29,636 bases of DNA, taken from assembly GCA_002298605.1 (NCBI GenBank), contig DBKS01000045.1:1-29636 (forward strand), given 5' to 3'. Shown here piece by piece: positions 22,747-29,636 of the stretch. The notes under the pieces were generated by a model. It did no database searches, was not told the origin of the DNA, and worked only from the letters and a program-made list of their open reading frames with translations. Position 1 is the first letter of the stretch, and every line of letters starts with the position of its first letter. The stretch comes from Bifidobacterium sp. UBA744 (GTDB lineage: Bacteria > Actinomycetota > Actinomycetes > Actinomycetales > Bifidobacteriaceae). Position numbers and translations under genes: made by a program.

Positions 22747-22760
22747 GCCGGATACCCGCG

Positions 22761-23546
22761 TCAGGACTGATCCGCCCCCTGCCAGCGCTTGACGTCCGCA
22801 TAGTAGGCGGCGCCCACAATGCCCGCGGAATTGCGCAGCTTGGCCGGCACGATCGGCGTTTTGACGTCGACATAGGGCAGGAACTTCTGACTGTCCCTGC
22901 TCACGCCGCCGCCCACCACGAACAGGTCGGGATTGAGATAGTGCTCGAGCAGGGCGTAATACTTGGTCAGGCGCTTGGCCCACTTCTTGTAGCCCAGATC
23001 CTCGGCGTCCTTCACCGACGAAGCGGCGTACTTCTCGGCGTCGCCCTTGCCCTTCGGCAATTCGATATGTCCCAGTTCGGAGTTGGGTATCAGCACGCCG
23101 TTGTAGATCAGTGCGGTGCCGATGCCGGTTCCCAACGTGGTGGCGACGACCAAACCCTTCTGCCCCCGGGCGGCGCCGTACCGCACCTCGGCGAGACCGG
23201 CCGCGTCGGCATCATTGACCACGGTGACCGGCCGGCCGCACGCCTCGGCGAAACACGCCTCCAGATCCACGCCTATCCACGACTGGTCAAGATTCGCCAT
23301 GAAATCAAGCGGTTTGCCGGGCTTCACCGGAGCGGGAAACGCCACGCCCACGGGCATATTGTCCGGTACCTCGAAGTGCTCGAGCAGCTGGCGGACGATC
23401 CCGCCCACCGCTTCCGGCGTGGAGAGTTCCGGGGTGAGGATTTTGAGACGAGGCTGCGCAAAATCGCCCTTCCCGAGGTCAACCGGCGCGCCCTTGATGC
23501 CGGATCCGCCGATGTCGACGCCAAACGCCTGCGCTGTATCAATCAT
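22761..23546 (-). CDS. ppgK: Polyphosphate glucokinase (ROK family)
   Basis: The 261-residue product matches actinobacterial polyphosphate glucokinases, which phosphorylate glucose with polyphosphate and often also ATP. Motifs are the phosphate-binding GVDIGGSGIKG at 9-19, LDFMANLDQSWIGVD near 80, the catalytic region VNDADAAG at 110-117 (Asp114), TLGTGIGTALIYNG near 137, and SELGHIELP near 156. The size is that of PPGK, smaller than ATP-only ROK glucokinases. Start 23546 has AAAGGAGAG upstream; the longer frame to 23768 runs into the divergent nitroreductase gene. It feeds glucose-6-phosphate to the bifid shunt if the host is Bifidobacterium. The aminotransferase follows it closely. Confidence 0.92.
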   Translation of the reverse strand: MIDTAQAFGVDIGGSGIKGAPVDLGKGDFAQPRLKILTPELSTPEAVGGIVRQLLEHFEVPDNMPVGVAFPAPVKPGKPLDFMANLDQSWIGVDLEACFAEACGRPVTVVNDADAAGLAEVRYGAARGQKGLVVATTLGTGIGTALIYNGVLIPNSELGHIELPKGKGDAEKYAASSVKDAEDLGYKKWAKRLTKYYALLEHYLNPDLFVVGGGVSRDSQKFLPYVDVKTPIVPAKLRNSAGIVGAAYYADVKRWQGADQS

Positions 23547-23594
23547 TGCATCTCTCCTTTGCGATAGACGATGAATACCGGACTGGCACGACAG

Positions 23595-23600
23595 ATTGTA
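23595..23600 (-). promoter_or_regulatory. Candidate ppgK -10 box
   Basis: On the minus strand TACAAT lies about 49 bp before the ppgK ATG, with no good -35 at 17 bp. A 12-bp palindrome, CCCGGATCCGGG (23626-23637), sits just upstream. Confidence 0.35.
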
Positions 23601-23705
23601 ACGCCGGCCGAAGAACAATCCCCTCCCCGGATCCGGGTCGGCGGCCATTCTGAGACCTTCGTCACACTGGACGCGTAACCCGACGCGGAGAACGCCGATC
23701 CGTAA

Positions 23706-23711
23706 GATAAT
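23706..23711 (+). promoter_or_regulatory. Candidate -10 box of a leaderless nitroreductase transcript
   Basis: GATAAT, five of six to consensus, ends 7 nt before the ATG at 23719. No Shine-Dalgarno precedes that ATG. Confidence 0.45.
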
Positions 23712-23718
23712 GGGAACT

Positions 23719-24501
23719 ATGGCAGAACATACGCAGCTCATTGACGCAATCGACATTCGCACGGCCATCCGAGCCTATGATCCGGACAAGATCGAAGACG
23801 ATCAGGCACGTCAGCTGTCCATGACGCTCGACGCCGTGAACATGCTGGCCGGTCTCAACATCCAGCTGGTGCGCGACCAGCCCAAGGTGTTCGCCGAGGC
23901 CAACTCCTCCGGGCATCTCACCAACGCCGCCAACTATCTCGCCGTCGTCGGCCCGAAGAACGACGACGAAGCCAGGGAAAAGGGCGGTTTCTATACCGAA
24001 CGCGTGGTGCTCGCCGCCACCCTGTACGGCCTGGGCACCTGCTGGGTGGCCGGCAGCTGGGACAGGGACGAGGCTGCAAAGCACTGCCGCGTCACCAACA
24101 GCCAGGACCTGTATCTCGGCGTGGTGATCGGCCACCCGCAGAACCATCTGGCATATACCGCCAAGAAGTTCGAGGAGCTGACCGAGATCCAGCGCACCCA
24201 CCGCCCCTCCAAGACTTATGAGGAGCTTACCCGCACCATGTCCGACGCGGATCGCGGCGCGGCGCCGCAGTGGTTCAGGGACGGCGTGGCCGCGGCGGCC
24301 AAGGCGCCGAGCGCCATGAACCGCCAGCCGATTCTGTTCTCGTGGGATCCCGATACCGGCACCGCCATCGCCTCCATTGACCCGGAGCTTGACGGCACGT
24401 ACGCCCTCAACGATCTCGGCATCGCCAAACTGCACTTCCAGCTCGGCGCCGGCACCGGCGACTGGGGCTGGGGTGATGGCGCCATGTTCATCAAGCGCTG
24501 A
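23719..24501 (+). CDS. Nitroreductase-family protein (TM1586-like)
   Basis: The 260-residue protein begins with the family pattern IDIRTAIRAYDPDKI, has NYLAVVGP and ERVVLAATLYGLGTCWVAGSW in the middle (the helix and FMN-pocket region), and repeats the layout in the second half with AAAAKAPSAMNRQP and LNDLGIAKLHFQLGA. This fits single-chain nitroreductase-like proteins of the TM1586 type, in which two half-domains form the FMN site in one chain. Likely chemistry is NAD(P)H-dependent reduction of an unknown electron acceptor. An ATG 9 bp earlier overlaps the -10-like box, so 23719 is preferred. It is divergent from ppgK, and the next gene lies 80 bp downstream. Confidence 0.82.
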   Translation: MAEHTQLIDAIDIRTAIRAYDPDKIEDDQARQLSMTLDAVNMLAGLNIQLVRDQPKVFAEANSSGHLTNAANYLAVVGPKNDDEAREKGGFYTERVVLAATLYGLGTCWVAGSWDRDEAAKHCRVTNSQDLYLGVVIGHPQNHLAYTAKKFEELTEIQRTHRPSKTYEELTRTMSDADRGAAPQWFRDGVAAAAKAPSAMNRQPILFSWDPDTGTAIASIDPELDGTYALNDLGIAKLHFQLGAGTGDWGWGDGAMFIKR

Positions 24502-24569
24502 CGCCCGCGCCCAAGCTCGGCATGAAGCCTCGGCGCATGCCGCTGGCCGCGACGTATCCGGTCGGGACG

Positions 24570-24575
24570 TATCAT
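24570..24575 (+). promoter_or_regulatory. Candidate -10 box of a leaderless glycosyltransferase transcript
   Basis: TATCAT, five of six to consensus, ends 6 nt before the ATG at 24582. No Shine-Dalgarno is visible. Confidence 0.4.
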
Positions 24576-24581
24576 GCTGAT

Positions 24582-25523
24582 ATGACCGACCGGTTTTCTG
24601 TTTTGATGTCCGTATACGCGAATGACGACGTGGAGCATTTTCGCCGCGCGATCCTGTCGAACTGCGTGGAGCAGACGCGGGTCCCCTCCCAGATGGTCAT
24701 TGTGCGCGACGGGCCGGTTCCAGCGCCACTCCAGGCATGCCTTGATTCGCTGCCGGCGATGGTCGCCGACGCATTCGACCGGGCGGGACGAGTCGACGAG
24801 ACGCCCGATATGACGCTGCTTCCCCTCGGGACCAATGCGGGGCTGGCGCATGCCCTGAATGTCGGGCTGACTCGCTGTCGGTATGACATCGTAGCGCGCG
24901 CCGACAGCGATGACATCTCGCTGCCCGACAGGTTCGCGCGGGAGATTCCGCTGCTGGAAAGTCATCGGGCCGTCGCAGACGAGGACGGCGCGGACTCCGG
25001 CCCCGCCAACGCGACCGGGAAACCATATGACATTGTCGGCAGCGCGATTCGGGAATTTACGCAGAACGAACGGGGGGACGAGCTGCTCGGCCAGATTCGC
25101 ACGCTGCCGACGGGGGGCGGCGCCCTGATGCGTTACGCCCGCTCCCAGTCGCCTTTGAACCATCCGAGCGTGGCGTTTCGGAAATCAGCCGTTCTGGAGG
25201 TCGGCGGATACCCCGAGGGCATCGGCCGTTTCGAAGACTATCTTCTTTGGGAGCGTTTGATCCTGCATGGGGCGCGATTGCGCAATCTCGACGATCCTCT
25301 GGTGCTGTACCGCGTCGACGCCGGCGCCTATCAGCGACGCGGCGGATTCGACATGTGGCGCGAGGAGATCCGCCTTCAGCGGCGATTCCACCGCGACGGG
25401 TTCACCACCACCGAGCAGTTCCTGCGCAATGTCGCGATCCGCTCGGCGTATCGCCTGCTGCCCACTGGCATCCGTCGCTTCGGATACCGGCTCGTCACGA
25501 AACTGCGCGGCAGACGGCGGTAG
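24582..25523 (+). CDS. Family 2 glycosyltransferase
   Basis: This 313-residue protein has a GT-A fold of family 2: the opening FSVLMSVYANDD strand, VIVRDGP, LGTNAGLAHALNVGL, the metal and nucleotide-sugar motif ARADSDDISLPDRF (Asp108-x-Asp110), LNHPSVAFRKSAV, and the acceptor-side GRFEDYLLWERL with the expected Glu-Asp. It should transfer a sugar from a nucleotide donor to a lipid or glycan acceptor at the cytoplasmic face. There is no transmembrane helix. An in-frame ATG at 24522 would add 20 residues, but the conserved start of the domain begins right after 24582. No other polysaccharide gene is adjacent. It converges on the ECF gene with a 12-bp gap. Confidence 0.9.
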   Translation: MTDRFSVLMSVYANDDVEHFRRAILSNCVEQTRVPSQMVIVRDGPVPAPLQACLDSLPAMVADAFDRAGRVDETPDMTLLPLGTNAGLAHALNVGLTRCRYDIVARADSDDISLPDRFAREIPLLESHRAVADEDGADSGPANATGKPYDIVGSAIREFTQNERGDELLGQIRTLPTGGGALMRYARSQSPLNHPSVAFRKSAVLEVGGYPEGIGRFEDYLLWERLILHGARLRNLDDPLVLYRVDAGAYQRRGGFDMWREEIRLQRRFHRDGFTTTEQFLRNVAIRSAYRLLPTGIRRFGYRLVTKLRGRRR

Positions 25524-25535
25524 CATCCGCCTTCG

Positions 25536-27857
25536 TCAGACACGGGCGAGCCACACCAGCGCCGCTAGGTATATCACGCCCACGGCGACGGCGACGGCAT
25601 CGCGCGGACCGACGTGCATGACCCGGTAATGGGTGCGGTCGGCACCGCCTTCGTAGCTGCGGGCGTCCAGCGCACGGGACAGGTTGTCGGCATGGCGCAG
25701 CGTGCCGGCGAATACGGGGACGATTACCGCGCCAAGCGCCCTGACGCGTTGCGATAGACGTCCCGTTTCGATGGATCCGCCCCGGGCGGACTGCGCGTCG
25801 ACAACCGATGCCGTCTCCCCCGTCAGCGTGGGAATGAACCGCAAGGCCAGCGACATGACCAACGACAGTTCGCCCGTATGGACGCCACACGCGCCCAATG
25901 GTGACAACAACGACGCGAAGCTGTCGGTTATGCCGGTCGGCGTGGTGGTTTCGAGAAACACCGCGCCAAGCACAATCACCAGGGTGAATCGCAGCGAGTA
26001 GATCGCAGCGAACCTCAGACCGCCATCGGTGATGGGTATCGGCCCGATATGCGCCAACGGCGTTCCGGTGCGCACAAAGAACACATTCAATGCGCCCATG
26101 ACCACAATAAGCGCGATGAACATATGGGTGGAAGCCAGCAGTTTCGACCAGGACACCCGTGAGGCCAAGACCACGGTCACGGTCAGGATCATCGCCGCCA
26201 GCAGCTGCCATCCGTTTGCGATCATGAAGGCCGAAAACATCAGCACGAGCGTCAGCACCATTTTGACGCGCGGATCAAGACGGTGGATCATCGAGGAGCG
26301 GGCCGGACGCTTCCCGGCCTCGGGGACCGGCCGCCCGGCATGAGCGTCGACCGCCTGCGCATCGGCGGCGAAGTCCGACAAGTCGATCACGCGATCGGCC
26401 AATGCGAGTTCACCGGAGTCGTGGGTGATCAGCAGAATCGTCACGCCCTGCGCATGCAGCGTGCGGATCAGCTCGTCGATGCGCGTTGTGGCATATGCGT
26501 CCAAACTGGAGGTCGGCTCGTCCAGCACCAATACATCAGGCCCGCAGGCGATTACGCCGGCGATGGCGACAAGTCGCCGCTGACCACCGGACAGTTCAAA
26601 CGGCGAACGACCAGCCAGATGGGCGATGCCAAGCGAATCCAGGGCATTGTTCACGCGCATGTCGACATCGGCGTCCTTCAGTCCCTGATTGCGCGGGCCA
26701 TAGGCCACATCGTTGTACACGGTATCGGCGAACAGCTGGCGCTCCGGATGCTGCATCACATAGCCGACATGGCTGCGCAATGCACGTCGTTCGCGTCGGC
26801 CGGCATGCATGGCGTCGATGCCACACACGCGAATGACGCCATGCGACGGTCTGGCAAGGGCGCATATCAGTCTCGCCAACGTCGATTTGCCGGAACCGTT
26901 GCGGCCCACCAACGCGACGGTTTCGCCAGCTTGCACGGCGAACGACACCCGGCTCAGCACGGTCCGCTGATCCTTGCCGTATCGGTAGGTCACATCGTCG
27001 ATTTCAAGCGCAGGGGACACGCCTCGCAAGCCGCCGTTCCGCGTCCAGCCGCCCGGACGGCCGACGCCCGGATGACCGGTGCCGAACACATTCGAATCGT
27101 CGTCCGCGGAAACTCCGGAATCGTTCCGCAGCGTTTCGCGGAGCTCGCTGGCATCGAGGTCCTGCACAATGCGCCCGTGGTCCATGCGGATGAGGCGCGT
27201 GGCACGCGCGGCCTCCTCGTTGCGATGCGTCACATGGATGATCGTGGTGCCCCGGCGGTGCAGGGCGTCAAGGATACGCATCACGGCGTCACGGGCGTCG
27301 GCATCAAGCATCGCCGTGGGCTCGTCGAGAATCAGCAGCCGTGGATGCATCGCCAGCATGCCGGCAATCGCCGCACGCTGCTGTTGGCCTCCCGACATGC
27401 GGGTCGGATCGCGGTCCGCAAGCGATGCCATATCCACCGCGGCAAGCGCCGAACACACTCGTTCGGCAATATCCTGATGGGGCACGCCGAGATTCTCCGG
27501 GCCAAACGCCACATCGTCGGCCAGCACCGTCGTGACGATCTGGTCCTCCGGATTCTGGAACACCATGCCAATGCCATGCCGGGCCGCACGATATTCGCCC
27601 GGATGGGCACCGCCATCGTCGAACACGGTATGCCCCAGCAATTCGACATGGCCGCCGTCCGGAGCCGCCAGGCCGGCAAGCAGCAGCGCCAGGGTCGATT
27701 TGCCCGAGCCGTTGCGGCCCACCAGGCAGATGTATTCGCCTGCGGCGACTTCCATATTCACGCCGTCCAACGCCCATGTGGCCCCGCCATCATAGGAGAA
27801 GCGGACGTTATGGGCACGGAGCACTGCGTCGCAGGCCGCGGCAGGCGAATCGGTCAT
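25536..27857 (-). CDS. Fused ECF transporter module: EcfA, EcfA' and EcfT in one chain
   Basis: The 773-residue protein carries two ABC ATPases and the transmembrane T subunit of an energy-coupling factor importer. ATPase 1 has Walker A GRNGSGKST (Lys53), Q101, signature MSGGQ (154-158), LLILDE (Glu179) and His211. ATPase 2 has Lys324, Gln369, LSGGQ (422-426), LVLDE (Glu447) and His479. A Gly/Asp-rich linker (about 245-283) joins them. From about 524 the EcfT part begins (HRLDPRVKMVLTL), with hydrophobic helices and the two coupling motifs ARG (691-693) and ARS (732-734). All catalytic residues look intact. The ATG has AAGG eight bases upstream. It follows ribU by 86 bp, so it should energise riboflavin uptake, and perhaps other S components. 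Confidence 0.93.
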   Translation of the reverse strand: MTDSPAAACDAVLRAHNVRFSYDGGATWALDGVNMEVAAGEYICLVGRNGSGKSTLALLLAGLAAPDGGHVELLGHTVFDDGGAHPGEYRAARHGIGMVFQNPEDQIVTTVLADDVAFGPENLGVPHQDIAERVCSALAAVDMASLADRDPTRMSGGQQQRAAIAGMLAMHPRLLILDEPTAMLDADARDAVMRILDALHRRGTTIIHVTHRNEEAARATRLIRMDHGRIVQDLDASELRETLRNDSGVSADDDSNVFGTGHPGVGRPGGWTRNGGLRGVSPALEIDDVTYRYGKDQRTVLSRVSFAVQAGETVALVGRNGSGKSTLARLICALARPSHGVIRVCGIDAMHAGRRERRALRSHVGYVMQHPERQLFADTVYNDVAYGPRNQGLKDADVDMRVNNALDSLGIAHLAGRSPFELSGGQRRLVAIAGVIACGPDVLVLDEPTSSLDAYATTRIDELIRTLHAQGVTILLITHDSGELALADRVIDLSDFAADAQAVDAHAGRPVPEAGKRPARSSMIHRLDPRVKMVLTLVLMFSAFMIANGWQLLAAMILTVTVVLASRVSWSKLLASTHMFIALIVVMGALNVFFVRTGTPLAHIGPIPITDGGLRFAAIYSLRFTLVIVLGAVFLETTTPTGITDSFASLLSPLGACGVHTGELSLVMSLALRFIPTLTGETASVVDAQSARGGSIETGRLSQRVRALGAVIVPVFAGTLRHADNLSRALDARSYEGGADRTHYRVMHVGPRDAVAVAVGVIYLAALVWLARV

Positions 27858-27943
27858 TCCGGTACCTTGGAACCTTTCTGTTGTTGCTCATCCGGTCCTA
27901 TCCGGAATCCTATGGCATAGAGGCCGTCGTGACGTTGCCACCG

Positions 27944-28531
27944 TCAGATTCTTTTGTCCAGCAGGTTGGAGATCGGCCGGTAGATCAGGAAGGTCACCAC
28001 ACCGTGAATCGCCATTTTGAGGATGTTGAACGGCAGCAGAGCCGGCACGATCAGCGCCGCGACCTCGGAAACCGGCCAACCGGTGTAGATCGGTGTGATC
28101 ACAAGATTGCCGAGGATCGCGACGACCACGGCGAGCGCGGCACCGACCAGCATGCCGATCACGGCTCCGGCACGCGTGCGCTTCCTGCGGTAGATGAACG
28201 CCGCCGGCACGCTCAGCGAGAGCGCGACCAGGATGGCCATCAGAGCGCCCCACGGATTGGTGAACAGATGCGGCACGAATCCCAACACAGAGACGATCGC
28301 CGCGGCGGCCGGCCCGTACGCAAAGCCGACGATCAGCATCACAATGCCTGAGGGATCATATTTCAGAAACGGCGCCGCGGGGAAAATCGGAACCTCCACA
28401 AAGCTCAGCACCATGGAAAGCGCCACGAACAGCGCGTACACGGCGATGCGTTTGGTCGACCATCGGCCTGAATCGGCCACGCCCGTCGAATGATCCGATG
28501 CGACATTGGGGTTATGCGAAGACACGCTCAT
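27944..28531 (-). CDS. ribU: ECF transporter S component, riboflavin-specific (RibU)
   Basis: This 195-residue integral membrane protein has about six hydrophobic segments, the S-component pattern VYALFVALSMVLSFVEVP near 31, LKYDPSGIVMLIVGFAYGP at 56-74, HLFTNPWGALMA near 88, and a C-terminal LLPFNILKMAIHGVVT. Riboflavin as ligand follows mainly from the FMN riboswitch directly upstream. The open frame extends through the riboswitch to 28690, but the true start is 28531: GAGG (28539-28542) lies 7 nt before it, and the upstream residues are just riboswitch sequence read as codons. The fused energising module follows in the same operon. Confidence 0.92.
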   Translation of the reverse strand: MSVSSHNPNVASDHSTGVADSGRWSTKRIAVYALFVALSMVLSFVEVPIFPAAPFLKYDPSGIVMLIVGFAYGPAAAAIVSVLGFVPHLFTNPWGALMAILVALSLSVPAAFIYRRKRTRAGAVIGMLVGAALAVVVAILGNLVITPIYTGWPVSEVAALIVPALLPFNILKMAIHGVVTFLIYRPISNLLDKRI

Positions 28532-28542
28532 CAGAGCACCTC

Positions 28543-28684
28543 GTTTCTTCCATCCGGACTGTAACCGTTGGCCCCGGACTTTCACCGGATCAACCGCAGC
28601 TGCGGGTCGCGGGCTTCGGCAGCCTCCGTTATGAATGCCGGACTTGCCGTTACCGCCAGTAAGGAATTGCACCTTCCCTGAAAC
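28543..28684 (-). promoter_or_regulatory. FMN riboswitch (RFN element) controlling ribU
   Basis: Read on the minus strand, the element contains the conserved RFN pieces in order: AGGGAAGGTGCAATTCCTTA, a GGCGGTAACGGC arm, GCCCGCGA, GATCCGGTGAAAGTCCGGGG, CCAACGGTTACAGTCCGGAT and GAAGAAAC. A 5-bp P1 pairs GTTTC (28680-28684) with GAAAC (28543-28547). The ribU Shine-Dalgarno begins at the next base, which argues for control of translation initiation: FMN binding would stabilise P1 and hide the site. No separate terminator hairpin is seen between aptamer and start codon. Confidence 0.95.
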
Positions 28685-28695
28685 TTGCACACCAC

Positions 28696-28701
28696 ACTAT
28701 A
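28696..28701 (-). promoter_or_regulatory. Candidate -10 box for the ribU operon
   Basis: On the minus strand TATAGT lies about 12 bp upstream of riboswitch P1, the right place to start the leader. No good -35 is present at 17 bp, which would fit an activated promoter. Confidence 0.45.
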
Positions 28702-28744
28702 CACGCAATCCGCCAGGTCCGGGGCAGCTGCGCCCAATTGGACC

Positions 28745-28760
28745 TGTGACCTGCGTCACA
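28745..28760. promoter_or_regulatory. CRP/FNR-family-like palindrome upstream of ribU
   Basis: TGTGACCTGCGTCACA is a 16-bp site with arms TGTGA and TCACA separated by 6 bp, the exact CRP/GlxR consensus layout. Its centre lies about 62 bp upstream of the transcription start implied by the TATAGT box. Confidence 0.45.
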
Positions 28761-28827
28761 GCCCGGATCGCAACGCCCCACAGGACTCAGTCGGCGAGTC
28801 CGACGGAAACCCGCCACCCATGCAAGA

Positions 28828-28865
28828 GGCCCGGTCTCGCGAAACGAAATTCGTGAAACCGGGCC
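28828..28865 (-). terminator. Hairpin after clpC, probable terminator
   Basis: GGCCCGGT (28828-28835) pairs with ACCGGGCC (28858-28865), and an inner TCGCGAA/TTCGTGA stem extends it. On the minus strand it is followed only by TCTTG, so the T tail is poor. It lies about 63 bp past the clpC stop. Confidence 0.65.
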
Positions 28866-28928
28866 ACAGGGCGTTTCGGACGTCAAACGGACGTCGGCCA
28901 CACCCGACCTTTACTGTTCGGCCGGCGC

Positions 28929-29636
28929 TCAGCTCTCGGAACGTTCGGCGCTTTCCTCGTCTTCCGAATCAGCTGGCGCAGCGGCTCCGACGGGCACTTC
29001 GACGTTCCGGCCAGCCGGGTCGGCACCGCTTGCATCACCCTGTTCGGCCTCGTCAAAGGGCACGCCCCTGAACGTGAACTCGCCCAGGATACCTTCGCCT
29101 TCGGCGTCGACCACAACTTTCTGGCCGTCCTCCAGATCGCCCATCAGGATCTTCTCGGAGATGGCGTCCTCGACGTCGCGCTGAATCACACGCCGCAGCG
29201 GACGGGCGCCCAGCAGCGGATCGAAGCCCTTCTCCGCCAGCAGATCCTTGGCCCTATCCGTCAGCTCGAGAGCCATGTGGCGGTCGAACAGACGCTGGTT
29301 GAGCTGCGACACATCAAGGTCCACGATCCGGCGGACCTGGGGCTCGGTCAGCTGGCGGAACACGATGATGTCGTCCAGACGGTTGAGGAACTCGGGACGG
29401 AACTGCTGCTTCAATTCCGCACTCACCTGGTCCTTCATGCGCTGGTAGCTTGACTCGGTGTTGCTACCCAGCGAGAAACCGGTGGTGGCGGACTTGGCGA
29501 TGTCCTTGGAGCCGAGATTCGTCGTCAGGATGATGATGGTGTTCTTGAAGTCCACCTTGCGTCCCTGACCGTCGGTGAGATGACCGTCGTCCAGCACCTG
29601 CAGCAGCGTGTTGAAGATATCCGGATGGGCCTTTTC
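28929..29636 (-). CDS. clpC: ATP-dependent Clp protease ATPase subunit ClpC, C-terminal part
   Basis: The frame is open to the right window edge, so only the last 235 residues are seen. They start at EKAHPDIFNTLLQVLDDGHL, just after the Walker B motif of the second AAA+ domain. They continue with NTIIILTTNLGSKDI (sensor 1), FRPEFLNRLDDIIVF (arginine finger region) and GARPLRRVIQR (sensor 2). The layout is ClpC and not ClpB or ClpA. ClpC unfolds proteins and feeds them to the ClpP protease. After the conserved end (GEFTFRGVPF) there is an Ala/Glu/Ser/Asp-rich acidic tail of about 45 residues ending in SAERSES. A hairpin follows the stop. Confidence 0.93.
   Translation of the reverse strand, partial: EKAHPDIFNTLLQVLDDGHLTDGQGRKVDFKNTIIILTTNLGSKDIAKSATTGFSLGSNTESSYQRMKDQVSAELKQQFRPEFLNRLDDIIVFRQLTEPQVRRIVDLDVSQLNQRLFDRHMALELTDRAKDLLAEKGFDPLLGARPLRRVIQRDVEDAISEKILMGDLEDGQKVVVDAEGEGILGEFTFRGVPFDEAEQGDASGADPAGRNVEVPVGAAAPADSEDEESAERSES

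Noticed and set aside
23626..23637. Palindrome CCCGGATCCGGG between ppgK and the nitroreductase gene
   Set aside because: It is GC-rich, overlaps no clear promoter element, and can occur by chance in such DNA. It is mentioned with the ppgK -10 box only.
26283..27920. 545-codon open frame antisense to the ECF fusion gene
   Set aside because: The opposite strand has all ABC and EcfT motifs in frame. The antisense product is Arg/His/Gly-rich without any domain.
28532..28690. N-terminal extension of RibU reading through the riboswitch
   Set aside because: The bases are conserved FMN aptamer sequence, and a good Shine-Dalgarno and ATG lie just after it.

Overview
The window is high-GC actinobacterial DNA that reads as a Bifidobacterium chromosome, or something very close to one. 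The signs are the actinobacteria-specific families DUF3043 and DUF4191, a GS-I-beta glutamine synthetase, an NAD-dependent DNA ligase with a large insertion in its helix-hairpin-helix region, a polyphosphate glucokinase, and an ECF riboflavin transporter whose two ATPases and T subunit are fused into one chain. I see no tRNA, rRNA, insertion sequence, phage gene or CRISPR array. It looks like core chromosome, and the species cannot be fixed from the sequence alone.

Left part (1-6800). A partial M20 peptidase (minus) is divergent from a DUF3043 membrane protein (plus). Then come a dihydrolipoyl dehydrogenase with a structured leader, a DUF4191 membrane protein and glnA, followed by a GDSL hydrolase. 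glnA has a clear promoter overlapped by repeated GTNAC-type boxes. The order lpd - DUF4191 - glnA matches a block that in other actinobacteria also carries the lipoate and 2-oxoacid dehydrogenase genes, which are absent here.

Middle part (6800-18400). All genes are on the minus strand. In transcription order they are: a large TPR-containing protein of unknown function, ligA, an Mrp-type P-loop ATPase, a sugar isomerase/epimerase-like TIM-barrel protein with a small membrane protein, a ZnT9-like cation transporter, and an orphan sugar-type solute-binding lipoprotein.

Right part (18400-29636). A polytopic membrane protein and a BioM-like ABC ATPase with eroded motifs (plus) converge on an aminotransferase and ppgK (minus). 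A nitroreductase and a family 2 glycosyltransferase (plus) then converge on the riboflavin uptake operon (minus): FMN riboswitch - ribU - ecfA/ecfA'/ecfT fusion. The 3' end of clpC (minus) closes the window.

Start-site signals fall into two classes. Most genes have a good Shine-Dalgarno sequence. Six (DUF3043, TPR protein, ligA, aminotransferase, nitroreductase, glycosyltransferase) instead have a -10-like hexamer ending 6-7 nt before the ATG and no convincing Shine-Dalgarno, which suggests leaderless transcripts. The most interesting points are the one-chain ECF module behind its riboswitch, the degenerate ATPase paired with a membrane protein, the regulatory palindromes, and the large unassigned protein upstream of ligA.
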